A DNA stretch of 23,192 nucleotides from an uncultured Porphyromonas sp. (GTDB taxonomy: Bacteria > Bacteroidota > Bacteroidia > Bacteroidales > Porphyromonadaceae), in contig CABQOJ010000003.1 in the NCBI GenBank assembly GCA_902465775.1, positions 1 to 23,192 on the forward strand. Reading direction: 5' to 3'. Shown piece after piece: positions 7,165 to 16,042 of this stretch (position 1 is its first letter; each line of letters begins with the position of its first letter). The position numbers were made by a program, and so were the translations under genes. The notes below the pieces were generated by a model that searched no databases, was not told the origin of the DNA, and saw nothing but the letters and a program-made list of their open reading frames with translations.

Positions 7165-9993
7165 ATGATAGCCAACATAAATGATCAGCTCAGCGCACTA
7201 GAGCGAGCCATACAGTGGAGCAAGAAGTATCCCGAGGAAAACCTCGAGTCTACCCTACTAGAGCGCAAGCGCCGAGAGATAAAGCGCGTTAAGAACACCC
7301 TCGAGATCAACTGCTCTGTAGCTGCCTACGGAGAGAGCCAAGTGGGTAAGTCGTACCTAATGAGCAGTCTCTTATCCACACCGACGAATCCATTTGAGAT
7401 CAGTGACGGGGATAGGAAGTACAGCTTCATCGATGAGATAAATACTAGTGGGGGTAACCTCTCTCAGACGGAGTCCACAGGTATCGTGACTCGGTTTACG
7501 ACTCGCCAAGACAATGCGACTCCAAGAGGACAGGTCAAGATAACCCTCTTTAGCATAGCAGACATACTGACTATGCTCTGCGACTCTTACTACAATGACC
7601 TCAAGCTCGATGTAGAGGATCAGCAAGAGATAGATATTACGGAGAGACTGCGCAATGAGCTCAAGGAGTGCATAGATCGGGAGAGGGGTAAGCAGGAGTT
7701 TCTGACCGAAGATGATCTCTTCTATATATATGAGTACATCAAGAGGGAGCTGGGCCTCAAGGCTCAACAAGTGGTCAACTCTCGATTTCCCTACGAGATA
7801 GGAGCCAGCATTGAGTACATACACCCAGATCGCTGGAGTCAGCTCTTCTCCTTCTTATGGCACGACAACCCCTCGATCACTCAGCTCTTTAGCACACTCA
7901 TCAGAGAGCTCAAGAAGCTACACTTTGCCTCGGTAGTATATGTCCCCTTTAGAGCAGTACTGAGAGAGTACGGATCCATACTCAAGGTGGAGTGGCTAGA
8001 CTACATTATGTCTGACGAGCAGAAGGCTGAGAATAGTAATGATGAGCCCCTGGTAGATGTTTTCGGAGCAAGTGGCCTACTCTGCAAGGGCTTTAGAAAG
8101 TCCTCACTCTCGGCTCTGATTGCTGAGCTTACCTTCACCCTACCATCAGAGATTGCCGAGGAGCGCCCCTTCCTCAAGAAGCTAGATCTCCTGGACTTTC
8201 CAGGCGCACGCTCTCGTCTGCAAGTTGAAGGAGAGACGCTGAGCCAGCAAGATGGAGAGAGAGACATTATCCCAGCCTTGCTCCGCCGTGGTAAGGTGGC
8301 TTATCTCTTTAACAAGTACTCGCACGCCTTGCTCATTAGTGCTGTACTCTTTTGCCATCACAATGACCAGCGCACGGAGGCTACTCTAGGCAACACCATC
8401 ACCCAGTGGATCAGCGAGAACATTGGCAAGAACGAAGCCGAGCGAAGCAAGTACCTAAAGAAGCTACAAGGAGTCTCACCTCTATTCTTCATTGGCACTA
8501 AGTTCAACAAGGAGCTGGTCTGTACTAAGATGGATATTCTATCGCAAAAAGAGCCCTCGGGCGAGAACAAACTGAGCGAGCGGTGGAAGCGCTTTGATGT
8601 AGTGATTCCCGAGCTGATCGGCACTGCCAGGTGGTTCGACCATTGGATCGAGCCAGACGCTACGCAGCCCTCCTCAGCCTTCCAGAGCATATACCTCCTG
8701 AGAGACTACTACTGGTCTGGCTATTATCGCATCTTCGAGGGCTATAGTGAAGGGGCAAACAAGAGTCCCGAGACTGGCTATGCACAGAATAGTGAGTACC
8801 CTAACTTCATGAAGGATGTACGACAGAGCTTTATCGACCATCCTTTTGTCAAGGCTCACTTTCGCGACCCTGAGAAGGCTTGGGACTCGGTAGCGACCCC
8901 TCGCAACGATGGCTCTAAAGCAATCATAGAGGATCTAAACAAAATCGCAGGTTGTCTAGACGCTGCCAGACGCGAACGCTATACACAGCAGCTCAACGAG
9001 ATTAAGGAGAGTACGCTCTCACTCCTTGAGCCACACTATGAGTCTGAGGAGTCGTCCGAACGTAATAAGCGCATACAGAAGGTGGTCGGCTCTATACGCA
9101 GGAGTACGATGGAGGTGGGAAATCATCCTGAGATCTTTGGCTACGCTATAGATAGTCTTATGATACCCGCAAGCCTGCTACATCGTGTAGCCTATGATAT
9201 ATTGATCCTACAGAAGGAGACTCCTAAGGACCTCAATGCGATGCTACTCCTACGTGAGACGCTAGGCATATCAGGCGATACATCTGCCGATCAGGTCAAG
9301 CAGCTTGTCGAGGGATACTTCGGTGCAGATAGTCAGGCAATCCTCGAGGAGTATGGAGTCACGATCGAGGAGCTCTCCTCAGGAGCCAATGAGCTCAACT
9401 CAACCGTCGAGAAGCTCCTCGCCTCCAAGATACTATCCACATGGCAGAGCTATCTAAGTAGCAAGGTAGAGGATGTCAAGGAGTATATCCATCAGGCAGC
9501 AGACGTAATCGACAAGCTCATCGTTCTTGCCAAGAGCAAAAAGATAAAGCGTGAACTAGAGCATCAGATAGAGGGATACATCATATCGATCCAAGAGAAG
9601 TCTGTACTACCTACCTTCATAGCAGACTACGCTTCGCTCTTTCTCAATCACTTTGTCTGCACTATGGGCAGTGACTTCGTCGATGATGATGATCGAAAGG
9701 TAATCGGACAGAGAGCTGAGAAGTGTTCTGTCATGCACAATCCTATCGTACACATAGAGCCTAGCCGTGGTAACAAACCTATCGATGATGTGATCGCTGG
9801 ACTTGCCGTATACAATAACCCGACAGGGTCTAACACGGTCACGACGATCATGAAGTCCTCGTTTTTCAAGCAATTTCAGCTATGGCAGGGTCGGGTCATC
9901 GACTGTATTCTCCTCACCTCTGATGCCTCTACCAAGGATCCTATAGCCAACAAAGAGCTTGGGGATATCATCGCTAGTACCCAAATCCTATAA
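7165..9993 (+). CDS. SrfC-like P-loop GTPase
   Basis: The 942-aa product has a Walker A/G1 motif at residues 56-63 (GESQVGKS, Lys62) after an N-terminal helical segment of the 'AIQW…' type seen in SrfC/Virul_Fac proteins, a G3-like DFPG at 344-347 (LDLLDFPGARSR), and a G4-like TKFN at 445-448. The last position is Asn in place of the usual Asp of [NT]KxD, so guanine specificity may be relaxed. Residues ~590-820 are long helices, and the overall shape recalls large dynamin-like GTPases, although I cannot show membrane activity. There is no membrane segment. The SrfB-like gene precedes it by 35 bp, and this pairing supports the assignment. Next gene follows after 16 bp. Function is unknown beyond likely NTP hydrolysis. 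Confidence 0.82.
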   Translation: MIANINDQLSALERAIQWSKKYPEENLESTLLERKRREIKRVKNTLEINCSVAAYGESQVGKSYLMSSLLSTPTNPFEISDGDRKYSFIDEINTSGGNLSQTESTGIVTRFTTRQDNATPRGQVKITLFSIADILTMLCDSYYNDLKLDVEDQQEIDITERLRNELKECIDRERGKQEFLTEDDLFYIYEYIKRELGLKAQQVVNSRFPYEIGASIEYIHPDRWSQLFSFLWHDNPSITQLFSTLIRELKKLHFASVVYVPFRAVLREYGSILKVEWLDYIMSDEQKAENSNDEPLVDVFGASGLLCKGFRKSSLSALIAELTFTLPSEIAEERPFLKKLDLLDFPGARSRLQVEGETLSQQDGERDIIPALLRRGKVAYLFNKYSHALLISAVLFCHHNDQRTEATLGNTITQWISENIGKNEAERSKYLKKLQGVSPLFFIGTKFNKELVCTKMDILSQKEPSGENKLSERWKRFDVVIPELIGTARWFDHWIEPDATQPSSAFQSIYLLRDYYWSGYYRIFEGYSEGANKSPETGYAQNSEYPNFMKDVRQSFIDHPFVKAHFRDPEKAWDSVATPRNDGSKAIIEDLNKIAGCLDAARRERYTQQLNEIKESTLSLLEPHYESEESSERNKRIQKVVGSIRRSTMEVGNHPEIFGYAIDSLMIPASLLHRVAYDILILQKETPKDLNAMLLLRETLGISGDTSADQVKQLVEGYFGADSQAILEEYGVTIEELSSGANELNSTVEKLLASKILSTWQSYLSSKVEDVKEYIHQAADVIDKLIVLAKSKKIKRELEHQIEGYIISIQEKSVLPTFIADYASLFLNHFVCTMGSDFVDDDDRKVIGQRAEKCSVMHNPIVHIEPSRGNKPIDDVIAGLAVYNNPTGSNTVTTIMKSSFFKQFQLWQGRVIDCILLTSDASTKDPIANKELGDIIASTQIL

Positions 9994-10009
9994 ACTAGAC
10001 AATTGAACT

Positions 10010-12625
10010 ATGAGTAGGGACAACAAATTCTATGGCAAGCGCAGGCTCTGCCAGACGAATCTCAAGTATTTTGACAAGATCCAGCGACTAGGTAGCGATC
10101 AGCTCTACAAGCGCTTCAACAGTGTAGAGCCTATCCTCCAAAACAACATCTCCAAGGAGTATCAAGACTTCCTAGCACAGCCTGACTTTGACCCAAACTT
10201 TGGCACTATCGTATGGCATGGTGTGCAGTGGCAGAAGGCACCTAGACTACTCTCTCAGCTAGAAGGTGAGGCGAGAGCGCACTATGAGGAGATCCTGCAA
10301 GAGACGCTCACACATTACCAGCAAGCTGTAGAGCAGTGCCACAATGAGGAGGAGCGGATGACTCTCGCAGGGATCCTCTCCAGCATTGACGAGCGATTTA
10401 TCTATTGTTATGATGACCGAGTCGTTGTCGTAGCGTGGGGTATGAGAGAGAAGGAGAAGAATATCAAGGTCTTCCCTCTCGAAGAACTCTTTGTAGCACC
10501 TCAAGAGCCAGAGCCTGAAGAGGCAGTCCAAGAGCCAGAGGTAGAGGAGACACCCGAAGAGATTGCTCCCGAGGAGCCGCCCGTCACGCCTCCGCCATAC
10601 AGCAAGGTGGTGGAGCCTCAGGAGGATCTCCTCGTTGTAGCTTTTAACCCAGGTCTGCATGGAAGGCTAGATTATGGAGCTAGCAGTGTCACCATAACTA
10701 GAGGAGGTCGTCTAGACACTAGTCAGATACCTACGATCATACCTGAGAGTGGATACCTCTTTACAGGCTGGGACATTAACCTCGATGAGCCTATCCAAAG
10801 CGACATCATAGCGACAGCGCAGTATCGCTCCTCGATCGTACGAGCCACCTTCAATGCTGGGGAATATGGTATGCTAAAGAGAAAGCGCAGAGAGGTCGAT
10901 ATGCCTATTGAGCTGGGATCTGTAGTCGCTCCAAGCGCCATTCCTAGAGTCAAGAGCAAGAGAGGCTATCGCTTCACTGGTTGGTCTCCCGATATATCGC
11001 AACCTCTGAGTGAAGACACGACCTTCACCGCCCAATACGAGCAGAATAAAAGATGTTGGTATTGGTGGGGTCAACGAACTTGGTGGGAGTGGCTCCTATG
11101 GGGACTCCTATTTCTACTACTCTTATTCCTAATACTATGGTTACTCGGAAGCGGATGTAGCAGTTGCGCATCGCACCTTTATAATGATGACGAAGAGCGA
11201 GTCTATGAGGAGATCCCCGTAGACAGCGTAGGCTCTGTAGATCAGATACGAGGAGACGATGGCTCTTACTATGATGACAATGGTCGAGTCAGAGACATCC
11301 TCGGAGATGACGAGAGTCTACCCGAAGGAGCCGTTGTGGCTCCCATAATGGGTGACGATGGAAGACCTCCTCGCATCATTGACTCCGATGAGCAGATTCC
11401 CATCATAGCGGATCGGCTCAATGTCTATCTAACCGACGACAATGCAAACTTACAGCAGTGGGTCAAAGACTTCAAGGGGAAGTATCCCTCTGACAACTAC
11501 CGCATCATCGGTGTTGATCCCAATGCTCAGCTGATTCAGATCCAAGTACCTTCGTCAGAGCGCGAGTCACTTGGCAAGAGACTGCCTCAGGAGTTACCAC
11601 GTCAGCCATTTTTTGTCGTTGACGAGGCTATCGTAGAGCATGCCGGTACTCCTACACAGGCTCTCAACAGTAACAATCTAAGGGGCTGGCACCTCAAAGC
11701 TGTGAACGCGCCCGCTGCGTGGCAGATGACCAAGGGTAGCCCCGAGGTTATCGTTGCGGTCATAGACGATGGCATAGATGCTAGCCACCCCATCTTTCAG
11801 GGGCGTCTCTATAGGCCCTACAATGTGTTCACTCAAAACAACTACCTGAGCTCTGGTCAGGGTCATGGCACCCACGTCGCTGCAATAGCGGCTGGCTCTA
11901 CTGCATACTACAATCAAGGTGCCGCAGGCATAGCCCCCAACTGTAAGATTATGCCTGTACAAGTCTTTGATAATGGGATCTGTACTATATCAGCAATGGT
12001 CAGTGGCATTATGTATGCTGTGCTACATGGAGCAGACGTAGTCAACATGTCCTTAGGCCCCAGTGGTATGGAGCAGTTTGCTAGACTACCTCGAGACGAG
12101 CAGCGCAAGCTTGCGAAGGTTCTCTTCAAAGGTTACGAGCAGGTCTTTCAGCATGTAACCAAGACTGTCACAAAGCATAATGCTATCCTAGTCATTGCTA
12201 CGGGCAATGAAAATGTCGTGGCAGCTCTCTCTCCCACTTGTAGAAACTCGCTAACGACGCTCAATGTCGCAGCGGTCAACCCTGACCTTAATCTCTCAGA
12301 CTTTACAAATTACGATCAGGGGGCCAACATAGCAGCACCAGGCGTTGCCATCTATAGTGCTACTCCTCATCGATCATTTGAGTCTTATGATGGGACTAGC
12401 ATGGCTGCTCCCATAGTCGCAGGCTCAGTAGCACTGATGCGTAGTACCTACTCCTCGCTGACCGCTCAGCAAGCTCTCTATATATTGAGACGTTCAGGCT
12501 ATCCTATAGAGCATAGCGACACTCCTATGATACAGATCGATAGAGCTCTGACACTCCTCAAGCAGATGGTGCAAGACGGCTCTATCAGCAAGATTAAACA
12601 AGGGGGGTGGCACTGTCCAACCTGA
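10010..12625 (+). CDS. Membrane-anchored S8 (subtilisin-family) protease with InlB-type repeats
   Basis: Domains of the 871-aa product in order: an unrecognised N-terminal domain (~1-160, no signal peptide); a Glu/Pro-rich linker (~163-200); two Listeria-Bacteroides (InlB B) repeats at ~206-270 and ~282-348, each ending in the YxFTGW…TAQY pattern; one membrane segment (W361-L379); an acidic linker; a probable prodomain (~455-560); and an S8 catalytic domain (~570-860). The catalytic triad is intact: Asp586 (VAVIDDGID), His619 (GHGTHVA) and Ser797 (GTSMAAP), with oxyanion Asn733 (ATGNEN). Basic residues before the membrane segment predict N-in/C-out, putting the protease in the periplasm and, oddly, the InlB repeats in the cytoplasm. 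The last seven residues (GGWHCPT) look like out-of-frame sequence after a G6 run. See the frameshift finding. Confidence 0.87.
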   Translation: MSRDNKFYGKRRLCQTNLKYFDKIQRLGSDQLYKRFNSVEPILQNNISKEYQDFLAQPDFDPNFGTIVWHGVQWQKAPRLLSQLEGEARAHYEEILQETLTHYQQAVEQCHNEEERMTLAGILSSIDERFIYCYDDRVVVVAWGMREKEKNIKVFPLEELFVAPQEPEPEEAVQEPEVEETPEEIAPEEPPVTPPPYSKVVEPQEDLLVVAFNPGLHGRLDYGASSVTITRGGRLDTSQIPTIIPESGYLFTGWDINLDEPIQSDIIATAQYRSSIVRATFNAGEYGMLKRKRREVDMPIELGSVVAPSAIPRVKSKRGYRFTGWSPDISQPLSEDTTFTAQYEQNKRCWYWWGQRTWWEWLLWGLLFLLLLFLILWLLGSGCSSCASHLYNDDEERVYEEIPVDSVGSVDQIRGDDGSYYDDNGRVRDILGDDESLPEGAVVAPIMGDDGRPPRIIDSDEQIPIIADRLNVYLTDDNANLQQWVKDFKGKYPSDNYRIIGVDPNAQLIQIQVPSSERESLGKRLPQELPRQPFFVVDEAIVEHAGTPTQALNSNNLRGWHLKAVNAPAAWQMTKGSPEVIVAVIDDGIDASHPIFQGRLYRPYNVFTQNNYLSSGQGHGTHVAAIAAGSTAYYNQGAAGIAPNCKIMPVQVFDNGICTISAMVSGIMYAVLHGADVVNMSLGPSGMEQFARLPRDEQRKLAKVLFKGYEQVFQHVTKTVTKHNAILVIATGNENVVAALSPTCRNSLTTLNVAAVNPDLNLSDFTNYDQGANIAAPGVAIYSATPHRSFESYDGTSMAAPIVAGSVALMRSTYSSLTAQQALYILRRSGYPIEHSDTPMIQIDRALTLLKQMVQDGSISKIKQGGWHCPT
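12602..12607. repeat. G6 run at the apparent protease frameshift
   Basis: Six G follow codon CAA of the protease. With five G in the run, the reading frame would pass the TGA at 12623-12625 and continue to TAG at 12768-12770, adding a plausible coiled-coil tail. G6 alone is not rare in this window (others at 19013-19018 and ~22503), so its importance rests on the coding signal that follows it. Confidence 0.6.
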
Positions 12626-12632
12626 CGGGGAG

Positions 12633-12770
12633 ATGGTCGGCAGAGAGTTCACAGAGTCATCTACCACAGACTCCCAAGCACAGCTGAGAGCACGACTCAA
12701 CGAGCTACAAGAGCAGCAGCGTGCGTTACAGCAAGAGATAGATAACATCCAGATACAACTACAAGAATAG
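12633..12770 (+). CDS. 45-aa ORF, probable displaced C-terminal tail of the S8 protease
   Basis: ATG 12633 to TAG 12768 encodes a 45-residue, Gln/Glu/Leu-rich peptide with strong coiled-coil character (QAQLRARLNELQEQQRALQQ). The same frame reads well further upstream (GGGTVQPDGEMVGREF) through the G6 run at 12602-12607, across the protease stop. The simplest reading is that this is the last ~50 residues of the protease separated by a one-base insertion, a sequencing error, or a programmed or variable frameshift; the fused protein would be 919 aa. Less likely it is an independent small protein starting 7 bp after the protease stop. It ends 16 bp before the next gene. Confidence 0.5.
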   Translation: MVGREFTESSTTDSQAQLRARLNELQEQQRALQQEIDNIQIQLQE

Positions 12771-12786
12771 ATAGACTACATCCTCT

Positions 12787-13923
12787 ATGGGAAAGAATAG
12801 CAATGTATGGAATGAGGGTCCCTCATTCTCTTGGGCCAATGCTACGCTTGCCTTCGCCATCATCGCTATGGCGATCGGTACCTATATGCAAGGCTTCTAT
12901 AAGACGGGAGACTATGTAGAGACCCTACTCGTAGCTTCTGTAGTGCCACCGATACCTGACCTGACCTTTACGATTGTCTCGTTGGGACTCTTTCTAGGCA
13001 TCCAGTTCCTAAAGGGCACAAGCAGACACTTTGCCAAGCGCATTTGGTGGGAGCGTGCTTTAGTCTTTCTGACACTGCCTATCTTCCTACTCTCGCTGAG
13101 TCCCATCAACTATACTTGTCGTGTCATAGAGCAGAGCGAAGAAATCCAAAAGAACTTTGCAGATGGGGTCAATACCTTCAAGGGACTCTTTAAGGAGTAC
13201 GACCAGTACTGCCACGAGCGACTAGATAGTTACAATCACACACTTGACTCCAGCTTACCCTCTCGATCCAACCAGCGTGAATCTAGTGCTGATCACAGCC
13301 CCTATGCTAAGGAAAACTACCTTCTGACACTCAGACTACAGCTCTTACCTCCGACAGAAGACTTTGCGCAGTTTAGAGAGGAAGCACAAAAGTGGATAGA
13401 GGTCAATGGTCAGAAGCCCTCTGTGTGGAATCCCTTTCTCATAGGCAATACAGATGCTATCTTGAGTGGAGTATCACAGTGGATCAGCCAGCTAGAGGAC
13501 TTTAGTCGTACCAACCTTTCCTACGAGCGACAGTATCCCACCTTCGAGCAGGCTGTAGGACTCTTAGAGCACTGCCAGGCTTCCTTCAGTCAGGTCAAGA
13601 AGATCGTGCGCAACCAGAGTGGCTTCAGTAAGCATACTATATGGCTAGGCTTGCTTTTTTACAGCCTACTCATCACTCCCTACTTATTACAGCAACGACA
13701 CACCAAGGCTAGAAACTACTATAGCCTATGGAAAGGGGGTAAAAATATAAGAAGATCGTCTAGTCTAGTCACTAGTCAAGCCACTAGACCCAGCATCCCA
13801 TTATCCGACGACGTTCCTTTCAAGGCAAAGGAGCGAAAGCCCTCCAGCTTCTCTCTCAACAATGATAACCAGCAGAGCGAGGGACGAGGTAGCAAGAGCA
13901 AGAGCTCATCATTCGAGCTATGA
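12787..13923 (+). CDS. Four-segment membrane protein of unknown function
   Basis: This 378-aa protein has membrane segments at ~14-37 (ATLAFAIIAMAIGTYMQG), ~58-76 (TFTIVSLGLFLGIQFL), ~90-108 (ALVFLTLPIFLLSLSP) and ~285-303 (IWLGLLFYSLLITPYLL). Residues ~112-283, between the third and fourth, form a helical, charged domain that should be periplasmic, and the ~75-residue C-terminal tail is rich in Lys, Arg and Ser and should be cytoplasmic, consistent with the positive-inside rule. No catalytic motif or known family is recognised. It lies between the protease and the second GTPase in the same operon-like run, so a role as membrane adaptor for those proteins is a reasonable inference. Confidence 0.8.
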   Translation: MGKNSNVWNEGPSFSWANATLAFAIIAMAIGTYMQGFYKTGDYVETLLVASVVPPIPDLTFTIVSLGLFLGIQFLKGTSRHFAKRIWWERALVFLTLPIFLLSLSPINYTCRVIEQSEEIQKNFADGVNTFKGLFKEYDQYCHERLDSYNHTLDSSLPSRSNQRESSADHSPYAKENYLLTLRLQLLPPTEDFAQFREEAQKWIEVNGQKPSVWNPFLIGNTDAILSGVSQWISQLEDFSRTNLSYERQYPTFEQAVGLLEHCQASFSQVKKIVRNQSGFSKHTIWLGLLFYSLLITPYLLQQRHTKARNYYSLWKGGKNIRRSSSLVTSQATRPSIPLSDDVPFKAKERKPSSFSLNNDNQQSEGRGSKSKSSSFEL

Positions 13924-14011
13924 TCACGCACCCTCTGTCCACTTTCAGGCTAGGTAACAAGCTTGATGCCACTAACGATCCATATCTATCGAAACATCAG
14001 TACAAGCGACT

Positions 14012-15997
14012 ATGAACACCTTCGACAAAAATGACGTCATCAAAAACATAGATCATATCTCCGCCCAGCAGATTGCGGAGTTTATCTCCAAAGGTCTTAT
14101 CTCTGAGCGCGAGCTAATAAAAAAAGCAGGAGATCGCTACGACAAAGCTAAGCGTGATGAGGTCACACGCCAGTTAAATAAGAGTGTACCCTCTGCATTC
14201 AATACTACAAATAACGACTCTGACACCACTTCTTATGGAGATAAGACATACTCTGACCATGTGGTGGTAGCAACGCCTCAAGAAGAACAAGAGGTAGACA
14301 TAGAAGCCTCGGACGATTCTAACTACTCAGGATGGGACGAGGCTCGTGTGTCAGAGGCCGATGCAGAGGAGATAGCTGAAGCCATCATACAGGGAGAGGT
14401 TAGCGAGCAGTACCTTAGAAAGAACTTCGGACCAGCCTACGCACGATCCAAGAGGGAGAAAGTCAAAGATATTCTCTCTCAAGGCGATCATAAAGAGTTT
14501 GATCGCGCAGAGCAAGAGATGACAGCAAAGGCTTTTGAGGCTTATCTTGCCAAGTACCCTAATGGTCAGCATGCTGCACAGGCAAAGGAGAAGATTAGAG
14601 CGCTAAGAGCCACAGCCCAAAGAGCTGCCGAAAAAGCAGTCCAAGAGCAAGAGATTGAAAATGCATGGCAACGTGTGGACAAAGCAAGTAGTAAAGAACT
14701 CAGGCAGTTCCTACGTAACTACCCTGACTCTCCTTACGACCATGAGGCTAATCAGCTGCTCCAGGAGATAAGCAACCGTAGCCGACGTGTGTACATAGAT
14801 CCTACCGAAGAGGTCGAAAGGCTTGACTACACATTAGGAAGAACCTATGACGCTGAAGAGGAAATCTCTAGGTTTTATCACAGCACGGAGCTGACTCCTG
14901 AGGATATCCTACACGAGATCGCTAAGGATCCTAATATCCTTCACGCCAGGAGCGTCAAGTACTTGTTAGAGTACGGCGGTATCTCCGTCGAGGACCTCTT
15001 AGAGTGTGGCCTCAGCGAAGAGGTCGTACATTATGTCGGTCGATCTTCAGAAAGCGAGCTAGGAGCTGTCTCGATAAAGGCATTAAATGAAGAGTCCCTT
15101 CTAGCAGTAGATAGACCCTGCAAAGAGATCTATATATGGGGAGTCCCATCTTCGGGCAAAACGTGCGCCATCGGTGCTATCCTCCACACCTTATTTAGAA
15201 CGACAGGAGACTACTCCGCTGAGCTCATTGTGAATAAAAGAAACAAGCGTGGCTACGACTATGCCTCACAGCTACGCAATGCGTTCAACCCTCAGACGAA
15301 TAGTAGGTATAACCTCGTTCGGCTCGTCAACAGTACAGATCTCAATCAGTTTTACAAGATTGAGTTTGACATCACCGAGCGGACTGGACGAAAGTCCAAG
15401 CTAATCTACCCATACACTCTGATGGATATGGCAGGAGAGCTTATGGCAGCCATCCATCGCAACTCCACGGGTCATACCAGTCCTGAAGATGACGTAATGC
15501 TGGCAAAGCTTGACTGGATGCTGGGAGCTGGGAGTAATAGCCAGAGAGGCAATCGTCGTATCCACATCTTTTGTCTCGAGTATGGAGGTGAAAACAAGAG
15601 GATCTCCAAAGATGACCCGACTGATGTGCAGACTTACCTAGAGTCTGTGGGCAACTACTTGCGTCAAAAGAACTACCTGCGCAACGACACCGACGCTCTC
15701 TATGTACTCCTTACCAAGGTAGATCTCAATAAGGAGAATGTGAATCTAGGTACTTACCTCAAGGAGCACTATAGTAACTTTATAAACTTCCTCAAGGGGC
15801 AGTGCGAAGACTACGAAATCAATGAAGGTAGGGTGATATGTCAGCCCTTCTCGCTTGGAGAGGTTTCTCTCAAGAGTCTCTGCAAGCTAGACACACACTT
15901 CGCTCAGGACTTCATTCAGAAGATCCTCATTGAGCAGGGACAAAGCTTTGCTGAGGGAGGTTTTATCAATCGCATTAAGAGGGCTCTCAATAGCTGA
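14012..15997 (+). CDS. GTPase with duplicated N-terminal helical modules
   Basis: This 661-aa protein has a C-terminal P-loop GTPase domain: G1 at 377-384 (GVPSSGKT, Lys383), G3 DMAGE at 472-476 and G4 TKVD at 568-571, a full canonical set. It resembles GTPase domains of bacterial conflict-type systems (the 'double-GTPase' type is one possibility), but I cannot assign a subfamily. The N-terminus carries two related helical modules (~16-56 and ~113-157), each with the pattern I..A..IAE.I..G.+SE..L…Y…+R..+…L. Two short repeats with 'YPNGQHAAQA' and 'YPDSPYDHEA' (~170-255) follow and look like TPR-like or protein-binding helices. There is no signal or membrane segment. The gene follows an 88-bp gap in which I see no promoter, and precedes the next gene by 45 bp. 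Confidence 0.82.
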   Translation: MNTFDKNDVIKNIDHISAQQIAEFISKGLISERELIKKAGDRYDKAKRDEVTRQLNKSVPSAFNTTNNDSDTTSYGDKTYSDHVVVATPQEEQEVDIEASDDSNYSGWDEARVSEADAEEIAEAIIQGEVSEQYLRKNFGPAYARSKREKVKDILSQGDHKEFDRAEQEMTAKAFEAYLAKYPNGQHAAQAKEKIRALRATAQRAAEKAVQEQEIENAWQRVDKASSKELRQFLRNYPDSPYDHEANQLLQEISNRSRRVYIDPTEEVERLDYTLGRTYDAEEEISRFYHSTELTPEDILHEIAKDPNILHARSVKYLLEYGGISVEDLLECGLSEEVVHYVGRSSESELGAVSIKALNEESLLAVDRPCKEIYIWGVPSSGKTCAIGAILHTLFRTTGDYSAELIVNKRNKRGYDYASQLRNAFNPQTNSRYNLVRLVNSTDLNQFYKIEFDITERTGRKSKLIYPYTLMDMAGELMAAIHRNSTGHTSPEDDVMLAKLDWMLGAGSNSQRGNRRIHIFCLEYGGENKRISKDDPTDVQTYLESVGNYLRQKNYLRNDTDALYVLLTKVDLNKENVNLGTYLKEHYSNFINFLKGQCEDYEINEGRVICQPFSLGEVSLKSLCKLDTHFAQDFIQKILIEQGQSFAEGGFINRIKRALNS

Positions 15998-16042
15998 TAG
16001 ACGCCCAGTTATATCACTACAATCAAGAAATAGCACCCTACT

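Noticed and set aside
7372..7824. 150-codon antisense frame within the SrfC-like gene
   Set aside because: It lies wholly inside a strongly supported gene and shows no recognisable domain or start signal.
10259..10660. 133-codon antisense frame within the protease gene
   Set aside because: It mirrors the acidic Pro/Glu linker and has no independent coding evidence.
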